From Amycolatopsis tucumanensis (GTDB lineage Bacteria > Actinomycetota > Actinomycetes > Mycobacteriales > Pseudonocardiaceae): 64,000 nt of DNA. Below are positions 49,632-57,371 of this stretch, in pieces; position 1 is the stretch's first letter; every line of letters starts with the position of its first letter. The notes beneath the pieces are model-generated. The model was given only the letters and a program-made list of their open reading frames with translations. It ran no database searches and was not told the origin of the DNA. The stretch lies in NCBI RefSeq assembly GCF_021654135.1, contig NZ_JAKGSD010000028.1:1-64000 (forward strand). The letters are read 5' to 3'. Position numbers and translations under genes: made by a program.

Positions 49632-50351
49632 TCAGACGGTCGCGTCCTCGGCGAGGAGGTTGCGCGTCCGGGCGGGGTCGACCGGGATGCCGCGCCCCAT
49701 GGTGGTCGAGACGACCACCTTCTTGATGTAGCGGCCCTTCGCGGCGGACGGCTTCGCCCGCAGGATCTCGTCCAGCGCGGCCGCGTAGTTCTCCACCAGC
49801 TTCTCGACGTCGAACGACGACTTGCCGATCACCAGGTGCAGGTTGGCCTGCTTGTCGACGCGGAAGTCGATCTTGCCGCCCTTGATCTCGGTGACCGCCT
49901 TCGCCACGTCGGGCGTCACGGTGCCGCTCTTCGGGTTCGGCATCAGGCCACGCGGGCCCAGGATGCGGGCGATGCGCCCGACCTTCGCCATCTGGTCCGG
50001 CGTCGCGACAGCGGCGTCGAAGTCGAGCCAGCCACCCTGGATTCGCTCGATCAGGTCGTCGCTGCCGACGGCGTCCGCACCGGCGGCCTCGGCCTGCGCG
50101 GCCTTGTCGCCGACGGCGAACGCGATGACGCGGACGGTCTTACCGGTACCGTGCGGCAGGTTCACGGTGCCGCGGACCATCTGGTCGGCCTTGCGGGGGT
50201 CGACGCCGAGGCGCATCGCGACCTCGACCGTCTCGTCCATCTTGGACTTGGAGAGCTCCTTCGCCAGCTTGACGGCCTCGAGCGGGGCGTAGAGCCGCTC
50301 GCGGTCGATCTGCTCAGCCGTCTGGCGGTAAGCCTTGCTGCGCTTTGCCAT
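49632..50351 (-). CDS. rplA: 50S ribosomal protein L1
   Basis: L1-stalk protein for E-site tRNA release and, in E. coli, the repressor of the L11 operon. The 239-residue product MAKRSKAYRQTAEQIDRERL has the L1 signature ILGPRGLMPNPKSGTVTPDV near 135-155 and ends VSTTMGRGIPVDPARTRNLL. The gap to rplK (179 bases) holds a decayed copy of the rplK end. Confidence 0.98.
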   Translation of the reverse strand: MAKRSKAYRQTAEQIDRERLYAPLEAVKLAKELSKSKMDETVEVAMRLGVDPRKADQMVRGTVNLPHGTGKTVRVIAFAVGDKAAQAEAAGADAVGSDDLIERIQGGWLDFDAAVATPDQMAKVGRIARILGPRGLMPNPKSGTVTPDVAKAVTEIKGGKIDFRVDKQANLHLVIGKSSFDVEKLVENYAAALDEILRAKPSAAKGRYIKKVVVSTTMGRGIPVDPARTRNLLAEDATV

Positions 50352-50429
50352 GTCTGTCCTTAGCTAGAAAGTGGATCAGTTGTGGTACGAGCCAGCGCCT
50401 GGCTCTCCCACATCCGGGAAAACCGGATT

Positions 50430-50514
50430 TACTCGACCGTGATGCCCATCGACCGGGCGGTGCCGGCGATGCTGCTTTTGACCAGCACTGTGCCGCCTGC
50501 TCGATGTCGTTGGC
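50430..50514 (-). pseudogene. Decayed duplicate of the rplK 3' end
   Basis: Bases 50430-50471 repeat, without change, the last 42 bases of rplK plus its stop region (50532-50573); bases 50492-50514 repeat 50580-50602 (23 bases). Between them the copy has 20 unrelated bases where rplK has 6, so its frame is shifted. It is a non-functional tandem duplication of the final 25 or so rplK codons, 102 bases downstream of the original. Confidence 0.85.
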
Positions 50515-50530
50515 AGTCGCGGTGCGGAAC

Positions 50531-50962
50531 CTACTCGACCGTGATGCCCATCGACCGGGCGGTGCCGGCGATGATCTTCGCCGCCTGCTCGATGTCGTTG
50601 GCGTTCAGGTCCGACTTCTTGGTCTCGGCGATCTCGCGCACCTGGTCCCAGGTCACCTTGGCGACCTTGGTCTTGTGCGGCTCGGCCGAACCCTTGTCGA
50701 TGCCAGCGGCCTTCAGCAGCAGCCGAGCGGCCGGCGGCGTCTTCAGCTTGAAGTCGAACGACCGGTCTTCGTACACGGAGATCTCGACCGGCACCACGTT
50801 GCCGCGCTGCGACTCGGTCGCGGCGTTGTAGGCCTTGCAGAACTCCATGATGTTGACGCCGTGCTGACCCAGCGCGGGGCCGACCGGCGGAGCCGGGTTC
50901 GCGGCACCCGCCTGAATCTGCAGCTTGATGATCGCTGCAAGCTTCTTCTTCTTGGGTGGCAT
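50531..50962 (-). CDS. rplK: 50S ribosomal protein L11
   Basis: GTPase-centre protein and thiostrepton-site component. The 143-residue product MPPKKKKLAAIIKLQIQAGA has ANPAPPVGPALGQHGVNIME at 20-40 (the switch Pro residues), and the C-terminal RNA-binding domain ANDIEQAAKIIAGTARSMGI. ATG at 50962; it follows nusG by 77 bases. Its last codons have a decayed tandem copy downstream. Confidence 0.98.
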   Translation of the reverse strand: MPPKKKKLAAIIKLQIQAGAANPAPPVGPALGQHGVNIMEFCKAYNAATESQRGNVVPVEISVYEDRSFDFKLKTPPAARLLLKAAGIDKGSAEPHKTKVAKVTWDQVREIAETKKSDLNANDIEQAAKIIAGTARSMGITVE

Positions 50963-51039
50963 TCCTAGTTCCTATTCAGTACCGAGTACCCCGCGCGCCT
51001 GCCTGCGCGCGAGGGCCAACGATCCAGTGTACTGGGTCG

Positions 51040-51870
51040 TCAGATCTTGGAGACCTGGTTGAACGACAGCTCGACCGGCGTCTCGCGGCCGAAGATCGAA
51101 ACCAGGACCTTCAACTTCTGCGCGTCCGCGTTGACCTCGCTGATCGTCGCGGGCAGCGTCGCGAACGGGCCGTCCATGACGGTGACCGACTCGCCCACCT
51201 CGAAGTCGACCTCGACCGCGGGCGCGCCCAGCGCGGCCTCCGCCGAGGCGGCCTCGCCCTTGGCCTTCGCCGGGGCGGGCTTTTCGACCTTCGGGGCCAG
51301 GAACTTCAGCACGTCGTCGATGCTCAGCGGCGACGGCTTCGAGGTCGCGCCGACGAACCCGGTGACACCCGGCGTGTTGCGCACCGCGCTCCACGAGGCG
51401 TCGTTCAGCTCCATCCGGACCAGGATGTAGCCGGGCAGCACCTTCTGCTGCACCACCTTGCGCTGGCCGTTCTTGATCTGCGTGACCTCTTCGGTCGGGA
51501 CCTCGATCTGGAAGATGTAGTCCTCGACGTCCAGCGTCTGGGTACGGGTCTCGAGGTTGTTCTTGACCTTGTTCTCGTACCCGGCGTAGGAGTGCACGAC
51601 GTACCAGTCGCCCGGGAGCGAGCGCAGCTCCTTGCGCAGCTTCTCGACCGGGTCCTCGTCGTCGTCCTCGGCGGGCGCGGCCTCGGCGGCCGGCTCGGCC
51701 ACCTCGTCGCCCGCCTGCTCGTCGTCGGCCGCGGCCTCTTCCGGCTCGGCGTCGAGTTCGGCGACCGCGCCGTCGGCGTCCTGGTCGGACTCGACGGCCT
51801 CGTCCTCAGCCACCGCCTCGACCGGCTCGTCGTACTCGTCGCCGGCTGCGACGCCGTTCTCGGAGGTCAC
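51040..51870 (-). CDS. nusG: Transcription factor NusG with long acidic N-terminus
   Basis: Binds RNA polymerase and modulates pausing, Rho action and coupling with S10. From GTG at 51870 the product is 276 residues. The first 75 are acidic and disordered (Glu, Asp, Ala), then the NGN domain (WYVVHSYAGYENKVKNNLET, QKVLPGYILVRMELND, NTPGVTGFVGATSKPSPLS), a linker of about 40 residues and the KOW domain (VGESVTVMDGPFATLPATIS). A GTG five codons upstream is also possible. It is 55 bases after secE. Confidence 0.95.
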   Translation of the reverse strand: MTSENGVAAGDEYDEPVEAVAEDEAVESDQDADGAVAELDAEPEEAAADDEQAGDEVAEPAAEAAPAEDDDEDPVEKLRKELRSLPGDWYVVHSYAGYENKVKNNLETRTQTLDVEDYIFQIEVPTEEVTQIKNGQRKVVQQKVLPGYILVRMELNDASWSAVRNTPGVTGFVGATSKPSPLSIDDVLKFLAPKVEKPAPAKAKGEAASAEAALGAPAVEVDFEVGESVTVMDGPFATLPATISEVNADAQKLKVLVSIFGRETPVELSFNQVSKI

Positions 51871-51925
51871 GTTCCGTCCTCTCACTTGATCGCTTGTCGT
51901 GTCCGTGCCGGCCCGCGGGACGCGC

Positions 51926-52369
51926 TCAGCCGAACAGCCAGAACACGCCCTTGCGGAACGCGAAGTCCAGCAACGAGACCAGCGCGACCATGAAGGCCAC
52001 GAAGACCAGCACGACCGTGGTGTAGGTGACCATCTGCTTGCGCGTCGGCCAGATGACCTTGCGCAGCTCGGCCCACACCTCGCGGATGAACCGCACCAGC
52101 CTCGCGAACAGCGACGGCTTCTTGTCCTTGCGAGTCCGCTTCGGGGTCGCGCGACCCTTCTTGACCTCGCCCGCCTTGGCCTTGCCGTCGGTGACCGGGC
52201 TAGCGGCCGAAGCCTTGCCCGACGGACGCGCCTTGTCGCCGTCCTTGGCCGCCTTGCCGGCAGGGCGCGCGGAGGCGCGACGTTCGCGCCGCGCCGCAGC
52301 CGTGACCGGACGCGCAGCCCGCTTGGGCTCCTGCTCCTGGCCCTTGCCGCCGGCGTCGTTGTCGCTCAC
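51926..52369 (-). CDS. secE: Preprotein translocase subunit SecE
   Basis: Essential small subunit that clamps SecY. GTG at 52369 after GGAGGAG gives 147 residues: a basic, low-complexity N-terminal part of about 85 residues (Ala, Lys, Arg, Pro), then the conserved SecE core LVRFIREVWAELRKVIWPTR and one membrane helix (YTTVVLVFVAFMVALVSLLD). Typical of actinobacteria. It is preceded by tRNA-Trp on the same strand. Confidence 0.95.
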   Translation of the reverse strand: MSDNDAGGKGQEQEPKRAARPVTAAARRERRASARPAGKAAKDGDKARPSGKASAASPVTDGKAKAGEVKKGRATPKRTRKDKKPSLFARLVRFIREVWAELRKVIWPTRKQMVTYTTVVLVFVAFMVALVSLLDFAFRKGVFWLFG

Positions 52370-52402
52370 GACCACTCCTCCGCTAAGGCACCTACATCGA
52401 CG

Positions 52403-52475
<73 letters not shown>

Positions 52476-52653
52476 TCGAGCAATCCAGCCGCTCGCTGGA
52501 CGCCCTTGACCCTCCCCGCATGCCCTGCGGGGTCAGGCGCCGGACGTTCCAAGTTCGGAAGTCTACGGCAAGCCCGGAAGGGGCCCGCAACCGAGGGGCG
52601 CAGAACGGCTCCCGCGTGCTCCTCGACACACGCGACGTGCGAACATGAAGGCC

Positions 52654-53880
52654 ATGAGCGCACCCGCAACCGTCACCGCCAGCTCCCGCATTTCGGCCCG
52701 GATCGCCGGCATCACGCCGTCGGCCACCCTCGCCGTGGACGCGAAGGCGAAGGAGCTGAAGGCGCAGGGCCGCCCGGTGATCGGCTTCGGTGCGGGGCAG
52801 CCGGACTTCCCCACCCCCGACTACGTCGTGGAGGCGGCCGCGAAGGCCGTCCACGACCGGGCCAACCACGGTTACACCGCGGCCGGCGGCCTGCCCGAGC
52901 TGAAGGAGGCCATCGCGGCGAAGACCCTGCGCGACACCGGCTTCGCCATCGAGCCCAGCCAGGTCCTGGTCACCAACGGCGGCAAGCAGGCCGTCTACTC
53001 CGCCTTCGCCACGCTGTGCGACCCGGGCGACGAGGTCCTGCTGCTCGCGCCGTACTGGACCACCTACCCCGAGTCGATCAAGCTCGCCGGCGGTGTGCCG
53101 GTGCAGGTCACGGCCGACGAGTCGACCGGATACCGGGTCACCGTCGAGCAGCTGGAGGCCGCGCGCACCGACCGCACCAAGGTGCTGCTGTTCAACTCGC
53201 CGTCCAACCCGACCGGCGCGGTCTACAGCCGCGAGCAGATCGAGGCCATCGGCAAGTGGGCCCTCGAGCACGGCATCTGGGTGATCACCGACGAGATCTA
53301 CGAGCACCTGACCTACGACGGCGTGCAGAACCACTCGATGCCGGTCGTGGTGCCCGAGCTGGCCGACCGGACCCTGGTGCTCAACGGCGTCGCCAAGACC
53401 TACTCGATGACCGGCTGGCGCGTCGGCTGGATCGCCGGCCCCAAGGACGTGATCAAGGCCGCGACGAGCTACCAGTCGCACCTGTGCGGCAACGTGTCGA
53501 ACGTCGCACAGCGGGCCGCGCTGGCCGCCGTCGCGGGGCCGCTGGACGTGGTCGCCGAGATGCGCGCCGCGTTCGACGCCCGCCGCAAGAAGATCGTCTC
53601 GCTGCTGTCGGACATCCCGGGCGTCACCTGCCCGACCCCGGAGGGCGCGTTCTACGCGTACCCGTCGTTCAAGGAGCTCCTCGGCAAGGAGATCCGCGGC
53701 GAGAAGCCGGCCGACACGCTGGAGCTGGCCGACCTGATGCTGCGCGAGGCCGACGTGGCCGCGGTGCCGGGCGAGGCGTTCGGCACGCCGGGCTACTTCC
53801 GGTTCTCCTACGCGCTGGCCGAGTCGGACCTCGTGGAGGGCGTGGAGCGGATCGCCGCCCTGCTGTCCGAGGCGAAGTAA
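52654..53880 (+). CDS. aspC: Pyridoxal-phosphate aspartate aminotransferase
   Basis: Predicted class I aminotransferase (aspartate/2-oxoglutarate type). From ATG at 52654 (408 residues, GAAGG upstream; ATG at 52645 also possible) it shows the PLP Lys in NGVAKTYSMTGWRVGW (Lys248), the Tyr/Asp pocket VITDEIYEHLTYDG, FNSPSNPTGAVYS for phosphate, and substrate Arg in GYFRFSYA. The family also includes tyrosine and prephenate aminotransferases. It lies on the plus strand, divergent from tRNA-Trp, and has its own terminator. Confidence 0.85.
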   Translation: MSAPATVTASSRISARIAGITPSATLAVDAKAKELKAQGRPVIGFGAGQPDFPTPDYVVEAAAKAVHDRANHGYTAAGGLPELKEAIAAKTLRDTGFAIEPSQVLVTNGGKQAVYSAFATLCDPGDEVLLLAPYWTTYPESIKLAGGVPVQVTADESTGYRVTVEQLEAARTDRTKVLLFNSPSNPTGAVYSREQIEAIGKWALEHGIWVITDEIYEHLTYDGVQNHSMPVVVPELADRTLVLNGVAKTYSMTGWRVGWIAGPKDVIKAATSYQSHLCGNVSNVAQRAALAAVAGPLDVVAEMRAAFDARRKKIVSLLSDIPGVTCPTPEGAFYAYPSFKELLGKEIRGEKPADTLELADLMLREADVAAVPGEAFGTPGYFRFSYALAESDLVEGVERIAALLSEAK

Positions 53881-53894
53881 CCCGATCGAGTCAA

Positions 53895-53933
53895 CCGAAG
53901 CGCCACTTCCGCATGCCGGAAGTGGCGCTTCGG
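53895..53933. terminator. Terminator after aspC
   Basis: CCGAAGCGCCACTTCCG (53895-53911) and CGGAAGTGGCGCTTCGG (53917-53933) form a perfect 17-pair stem with loop CATGC, 14 bases after the aspC stop. A short T run follows. Confidence 0.9.
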
Positions 53934-53956
53934 CGTTTTCGGGGTAGCCGTAGCGG

Positions 53957-54862
53957 GTGGGGAAGAAGGTGCTGATCGGGGTGGTGGTGGCCGCGCTCGT
54001 CGGGGCGGCGATCGCCGGTGTCGTGTACTGGCGCAGCGACCGCGGCGAGTCCACCGCGCCACCGAAGCCCCCTGGTTCGGTGATCGGCCCCGGCACCGGC
54101 CGGTACGTCGCGCTGGGCGACTCCTACACGTCGGCGCCGCGGACGGGAGCGCCGGCCGGCACGCCGCCGGGCTGCGGGCGGTCGGACAACAACTACCCGC
54201 ACCTCGTCGCCGCCGAGCTGCGGCCGGTGTCGTTCGCCGACGTGAGCTGCGGCGGGGCGACGACGCAGCACCTGTCGGAGCCGCAGACCACGCCGGACGG
54301 GGTGAACCCGCCGCAGCTGGACGCGGTCACCCCGGACACGACGCTGGTGACGCTCGGAATCGGCGGCAACGACATCGGGTTGGTGAGCCTCGCCCGCGAC
54401 TGCCTCACGACGAACCGCACGGTGTCGCTGTGCAAGCCGCGGCTGACCGCGGGCGGGCGGGACCAGCTGGCGGAGCGGATCGAGGCGACGGCGCCGAAGG
54501 TGCGGGCCGCGCTGGCCGCGATCCACGAGCGGGCGCCGCGGGCGCAGGTGATCGTGGTGGGCTACCCGACGGCGCTGCCGGACGGCAACGGGTGCTGGCC
54601 GTTCCTGCCCATCGGGCCCGAGGACGTGGCCTACCTGCGGACCTCGCTCGCCCGGCTGAACTCGATGCTGGCCGCGGAGGCGAAGGCGGGCCAGGCCGGG
54701 TACGCGGACACGGCGACGCCGTCCAAGGGGAAGGACATGTGCGCCAAGGCGCGGGTCAAGTGGGTCGAAGACGTGGTGCCGTCCTCGCCGGCGATGGAGC
54801 TGCATCCCAACGCGGTCGGGGAGCGTGGGATGGCGGACGTGGTGCTGGATCTGGTGGATTGA
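53957..54862 (+). CDS. Secreted SGNH/GDSL-family hydrolase
   Basis: Predicted extracellular esterase/lipase of the Streptomyces SGNH type. The 301-residue product starts GTG at 53957 with a signal or anchor helix (VLIGVVVAALVGAAIAGVVY), then block I YVALGDSYTSAP with the nucleophile Ser, block III GIGGNDIGLVSL, and the catalytic His in ELHPNAVGERGMADV. Four or more Cys suggest disulfides. No ribosome-binding site is obvious. Substrate unknown; it lies just after aspC. Confidence 0.85.
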   Translation: MGKKVLIGVVVAALVGAAIAGVVYWRSDRGESTAPPKPPGSVIGPGTGRYVALGDSYTSAPRTGAPAGTPPGCGRSDNNYPHLVAAELRPVSFADVSCGGATTQHLSEPQTTPDGVNPPQLDAVTPDTTLVTLGIGGNDIGLVSLARDCLTTNRTVSLCKPRLTAGGRDQLAERIEATAPKVRAALAAIHERAPRAQVIVVGYPTALPDGNGCWPFLPIGPEDVAYLRTSLARLNSMLAAEAKAGQAGYADTATPSKGKDMCAKARVKWVEDVVPSSPAMELHPNAVGERGMADVVLDLVD

Positions 54863-54973
54863 CGCGGCTGCGGCGGCTCGTGTGCCTGAGTGCGGCTTCA
54901 AAGATCAAAAGATTGTCCTCGCCGGACGGGCAGGCTCCGGGACGACCTAGCGGTGCCTCGTCTCACCTTGGGT

Positions 54974-55134
54974 GGGTGGCTGGGTGGTCATCCCGTCGTC
55001 TGCGGTTTGTGCTTATCACTTTGAGCCAGGCCCGCAAGGGCGCGTTGCCGGCCGCGCGCTGGCGGCCTGGGTTGCGGGCCTGGCTCAAAGTGATCGTTCC
55101 GGTGGCAGGCGACGGGATGACCACCCAGCTACCG
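54974..55134. repeat. Long inverted-repeat element
   Basis: Two nested inverted pairs: an outer arm CTGGGTGGTCATCCCGTCG (54980-54998) matching 55110-55128, extending with one mismatch to 54974 and 55134, and an inner arm ATCACTTTGAGCCAGGCCC, 23 bases in all (55015-55037), matching 55072-55094 exactly. The loop 55038-55071 is GC-rich. The unpaired bulges between the arms differ on the two sides. No coding frame. It has the form of a MITE-like palindromic element or a structured RNA; it lies between the SGNH hydrolase and mazF. Confidence 0.75.
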
Positions 55135-55158
55135 TGTTCAGGCGCCGCGCTGCGGGCC

Positions 55159-55458
55159 TCAGTCGAGGTCGAAGGCCAGGCGGATCGCTTCCGTCAGCTC
55201 GCGCTCCTGGTCGGGCATCAGGCGGCCGATCTGCTTGCCCAGCGCCGACTTGCGGATCGTCTGGATGTTGTCGCAGCTGACGACGCTTTCGTGGTCCAGG
55301 CCGTTGCGGCTGCCGACCCGCACCTCGGTGGACAGGCCGCGGATCGTGCTCGTCACGGGGGCGATCGTGACGCGGGTCAGGTGCGGGCGGACCAGCTCGC
55401 GGGTCAGCACCAGCACCGGCCGGACCTTGTCGAGCCGGGCGAGGTGGATCGGGCGCAT
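55159..55458 (-). CDS. mazF: MazF/PemK-family toxin
   Basis: Probable sequence-specific endoribonuclease of a toxin-antitoxin module. The 99-residue product has RPVLVLTRE near 13-21, the core VTIAPVTSTIRGLSTEVRVG and ESVVSCDNIQTIRKSALGKQ, typical of MazF folds with conserved Arg and Thr/Ser. ATG at 55458 shares a base with the antitoxin stop (TGATG). N-terminal residues are a little shorter than in chromosomal E. coli MazF. Confidence 0.9.
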   Translation of the reverse strand: MRPIHLARLDKVRPVLVLTRELVRPHLTRVTIAPVTSTIRGLSTEVRVGSRNGLDHESVVSCDNIQTIRKSALGKQIGRLMPDQERELTEAIRLAFDLD

Positions 55459-55685
55459 CAGTCCAGGTCGTCCAGCGGGGCGGCGTGCTCCTCGATCCCG
55501 GCGAGATCGTCCGGCACGCCGCCCGTCAGCAGGGCGATGTCGCGCTCCGCGAGCAGGCGCCGGCGCTCCCGCTCCAAGGCGCGGAACACCAGCTCGGCAC
55601 GGCTCGCGGCGCCGCCCTCCTCCACCACGTGGTCGATGAAGGACACCAGGTCGTCGGGGAGACGAACGGCGATCTGCTTCGTCAT
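55458..55685 (-). CDS. mazE: Ribbon-helix-helix antitoxin (MazE-like)
   Basis: Cognate antitoxin of 75 residues: MTKQIAVRLPDDLVSFIDHV is a ribbon-helix-helix DNA-binding segment, and the acidic C-terminus (GGVPDDLAGIEEHAAPLDDL) would wrap the toxin. ATG at 55685 has no ribosome-binding site; TACCGT six bases upstream fits leaderless transcription. It precedes and overlaps mazF. Confidence 0.9.
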   Translation of the reverse strand: MTKQIAVRLPDDLVSFIDHVVEEGGAASRAELVFRALERERRRLLAERDIALLTGGVPDDLAGIEEHAAPLDDLD

Positions 55686-55688
55686 ACC

Positions 55689-55702
55689 ACTACGGTACCA
55701 GT
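55689..55702 (-). promoter_or_regulatory. mazEF promoter/operator
   Basis: The minus-strand sequence ACTGGTACCGTAGT is a near-perfect palindrome overlapping the -10 element TACCGT (55697-55692), six bases before the mazE ATG. Autoregulation by the ribbon-helix-helix antitoxin at such a site is known for the family; here it is inferred. Confidence 0.5.
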
Positions 55703-55714
55703 TTGGGATGCACG

Positions 55715-56110
55715 TCAGCGGACGACGGCCTGGGCCTTCCCGAGCACCGTCTTGCCGTCGAACTTGGCCGTGATGTCCACGCGGGCGGTGCCGTCCTCGC
55801 GGACCTCCGCGACCTTGCCGGTGAACTCGACGTCCGCGCCCTCCGGCGAGACCACGACGGGCCTGGTGAAGCGGACGCTGTACTCGACCAGCTTGCCCGG
55901 GTCGCCGAGCCAGTCCGTGACGAGCCGGCCGCCCAGCGCCATCGTCAGCATCCCGTGCGCGATCACGTCCGGGAGCCCGACCTCCTTGGCGAACCGCTCG
56001 TTCCAGTGGATCGGGTTGAAGTCCAGCGACGCGCCCGCGTACCGGACCAGCTGGTCGCGTGTGACGTGCACCTGCAGCGGCGGCAGCTCGGTGCCCTTCT
56101 CGTACGTCAT
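55715..56110 (-). CDS. hadB: MaoC-like dehydratase subunit HadB
   Basis: Catalytic-type subunit of a (3R)-hydroxyacyl-ACP dehydratase. The 131-residue product MTYEKGTELPPLQVHVTRDQ has the hydratase-2 motif YAGASLDFNPIHWNERFAKE with catalytic Asp and His near 37-42, and the hot-dog fold GRLVTDWLGDPG. ATG at 56110 shares a base with the hadA stop (TGATG). The pair is homologous to mycobacterial HadA-HadB of the mycolic-acid FAS-II system; in an organism without mycolates it would serve other acyl chains. Confidence 0.88.
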   Translation of the reverse strand: MTYEKGTELPPLQVHVTRDQLVRYAGASLDFNPIHWNERFAKEVGLPDVIAHGMLTMALGGRLVTDWLGDPGKLVEYSVRFTRPVVVSPEGADVEFTGKVAEVREDGTARVDITAKFDGKTVLGKAQAVVR

Positions 56111-56559
56111 CAGGCCCCCTCTCCCCGCACGACGAGCTGCGCGCGCGTCGTGCACACGAGCTGACCGTCGGCGTCGACGACCTCGCCGCGCACGGTCAGG
56201 AAGTCGTTGCCAGCCCTGGCCATGATGTCCTCGACCGTCGTGGTGATGCGGAGCCGGTCGCCGGCGTGCACCGGGCGCGTGTAGCCGAAGGCCTGGTCGC
56301 CGTGCACCATCCGGCTGTAGTCCAGCCCCAGCTCCGGGTCGTTCGCGATGGCGTTGATCGCGTCGAGGTTGATCACCGTGAGGAAAGTGGGCGGCGCGAT
56401 GACGTCCGGGTAGCCGACCGCGCGGGCCGCCTCCGGGTCCGTGTAGAGCGGGTTGGCGTCACCGATCGCGGTGGCGAACTCGCGGATCTTCTCGCGGCCG
56501 ACTTCGTAGGTTGAGTCCGGCGGGTACGTCCGCCCGACGAACGAGGGGTCCAAAGGCAC
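56110..56559 (-). CDS. hadA: MaoC-like dehydratase subunit HadA
   Basis: Substrate-binding partner of HadB, 149 residues from GTG at 56559 (MPLDPSFVGRTYPPDSTYEV). It has the hot-dog fold with FATAIGDANPLYTDPEAARA (degenerate hydratase motif) and MVHGDQAFGYTRPVHAGDRL. It follows rpmG, as in M. tuberculosis rpmG2-hadA-hadB-hadC, but no hadC follows here. Confidence 0.88.
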   Translation of the reverse strand: MPLDPSFVGRTYPPDSTYEVGREKIREFATAIGDANPLYTDPEAARAVGYPDVIAPPTFLTVINLDAINAIANDPELGLDYSRMVHGDQAFGYTRPVHAGDRLRITTTVEDIMARAGNDFLTVRGEVVDADGQLVCTTRAQLVVRGEGA

Positions 56560-56850
56560 CCGAGCAGCCTACCCACCCGGCGAGCGTGGACAGCGCCGTC
56601 GGGTTGCCGGTGCGTGACGGCCCCGCGCCGTCGGGCAGGGGACAGCCGCTGACCTCCTCGCGGAGGGACCGCAGTCCCGCTTCGCCGGTGATCTGGACCT
56701 GGCGCAGCAGCCCGGTCGAGGACCCGCGAGCAGCGCGAGGTCGAGCTGGCTGACCCGGCGCTGCCGCCGGGCCGACGGCGCTGGGGCACGCGATCTTCGG
56801 CGCCGTGATGCTGTCCGGCGGGCTCTACCTGGCCGGGCCCCGGAAAGCAC
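56560..56850 (+). pseudogene. Possible membrane-gene remnant
   Basis: No intact gene. On the plus strand the last third reads as TALGHAIFGAVMLSGGLYLA, like the end of a membrane protein, but the frame has no good start and runs into the rpmG terminator. It may be a decayed gene or chance. Confidence 0.2.
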
Positions 56851-56882
56851 GAAGGCCGCTCCGGCGAACCGGAGCGGCCTTC
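56851..56882 (-). terminator. Terminator after rpmG
   Basis: GAAGGCCGCTCCGG (56851-56864) and CCGGAGCGGCCTTC (56869-56882) form a 14-pair stem with loop CGAA, 22 bases beyond the rpmG stop. It separates rpmG from hadA. Confidence 0.85.
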
Positions 56883-56904
56883 GTCGAAACCTGGGGTGCT
56901 GGCG

Positions 56905-57069
56905 TCAGCGGGTTTCCTTGTGAACCCGGTGCGTACCGCAGTTCGGGCAGAACTTCTTCATCTCCAGGCGATCCGGGTCGTTGCGCCGGTTCTTCTTGGT
57001 GATGTAGTTGCGGTGCTTGCAGACCTCGCACGCCAGCGTGATCTTCGGTCGCACGTCGGTGGCAGCCAC
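56905..57069 (-). CDS. rpmG: 50S ribosomal protein L33 (zinc form)
   Basis: Small large-subunit protein, 54 residues from GTG at 57069 (MAATDVRPKITLACEVCKHR). CEVC and CPNC bind zinc, so this is the C+ form. RBS AAAGG upstream. In actinobacteria this rpmG copy sits before hadA. Upstream in-frame codons to 57105 are not L33. Confidence 0.96.
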   Translation of the reverse strand: MAATDVRPKITLACEVCKHRNYITKKNRRNDPDRLEMKKFCPNCGTHRVHKETR

Positions 57070-57107
57070 AGCAAAGCCTTTCTCTACACAACGAACCCCC
57101 CACAAAG

Positions 57108-57188
57108 GCGACTTAAGATCTCAAGTCGCCCGGCGTGGGGGTCCAGGGGGCTAGCCCCCTGGCGGGGGTCCGGGGGTCCGACCCCCGG
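57108..57188 (-). other. Three hairpins between tRNA-Met and rpmG
   Basis: Successive inverted repeats: GGCGACTT/AAGTCGCC (57108-57130), a perfect 20-base palindrome CCAGGGGGCT/AGCCCCCTGG (57143-57162) and CCGGGGGT/ACCCCCGG (57170-57188). They probably terminate or process the tRNA transcript before rpmG. Confidence 0.5.
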
Positions 57189-57246
57189 TGCAATGGCGAA
57201 GCGGACTCGGCTCACGCAGTCTGTGAGCATAGCTCGCCCATCCGCG

Positions 57247-57319
57247 TAGCGGTGGCCGGACTTGAACCGGCGACACAGCGATTATGAGCCGCTTGCTCTA
57301 CCGACTGAGCTACACCGCC
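57247..57319 (-). tRNA. tRNA-Met (anticodon CAT)
   Basis: The 73-base minus-strand gene has acceptor arms GGCGGTG/CACCGCT (first pair G-U), D arm GCTCAGTCGGTAGAGC, anticodon loop CTCATAA (anticodon CAT) with stem AGCGG-type pairing, and T arm GCCGGTTCAAGTCCGGC. No encoded CCA. An elongator tRNA-Met is most likely; a tRNA-Ile with lysidine cannot be excluded by eye. It follows tRNA-Thr by 52 bases. Confidence 0.92.
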
Positions 57320-57371
57320 TTGACCGGCCTTCAGGCTCCCCCGCCGAAGCGGAGCGGCCTGCTGACCACCG

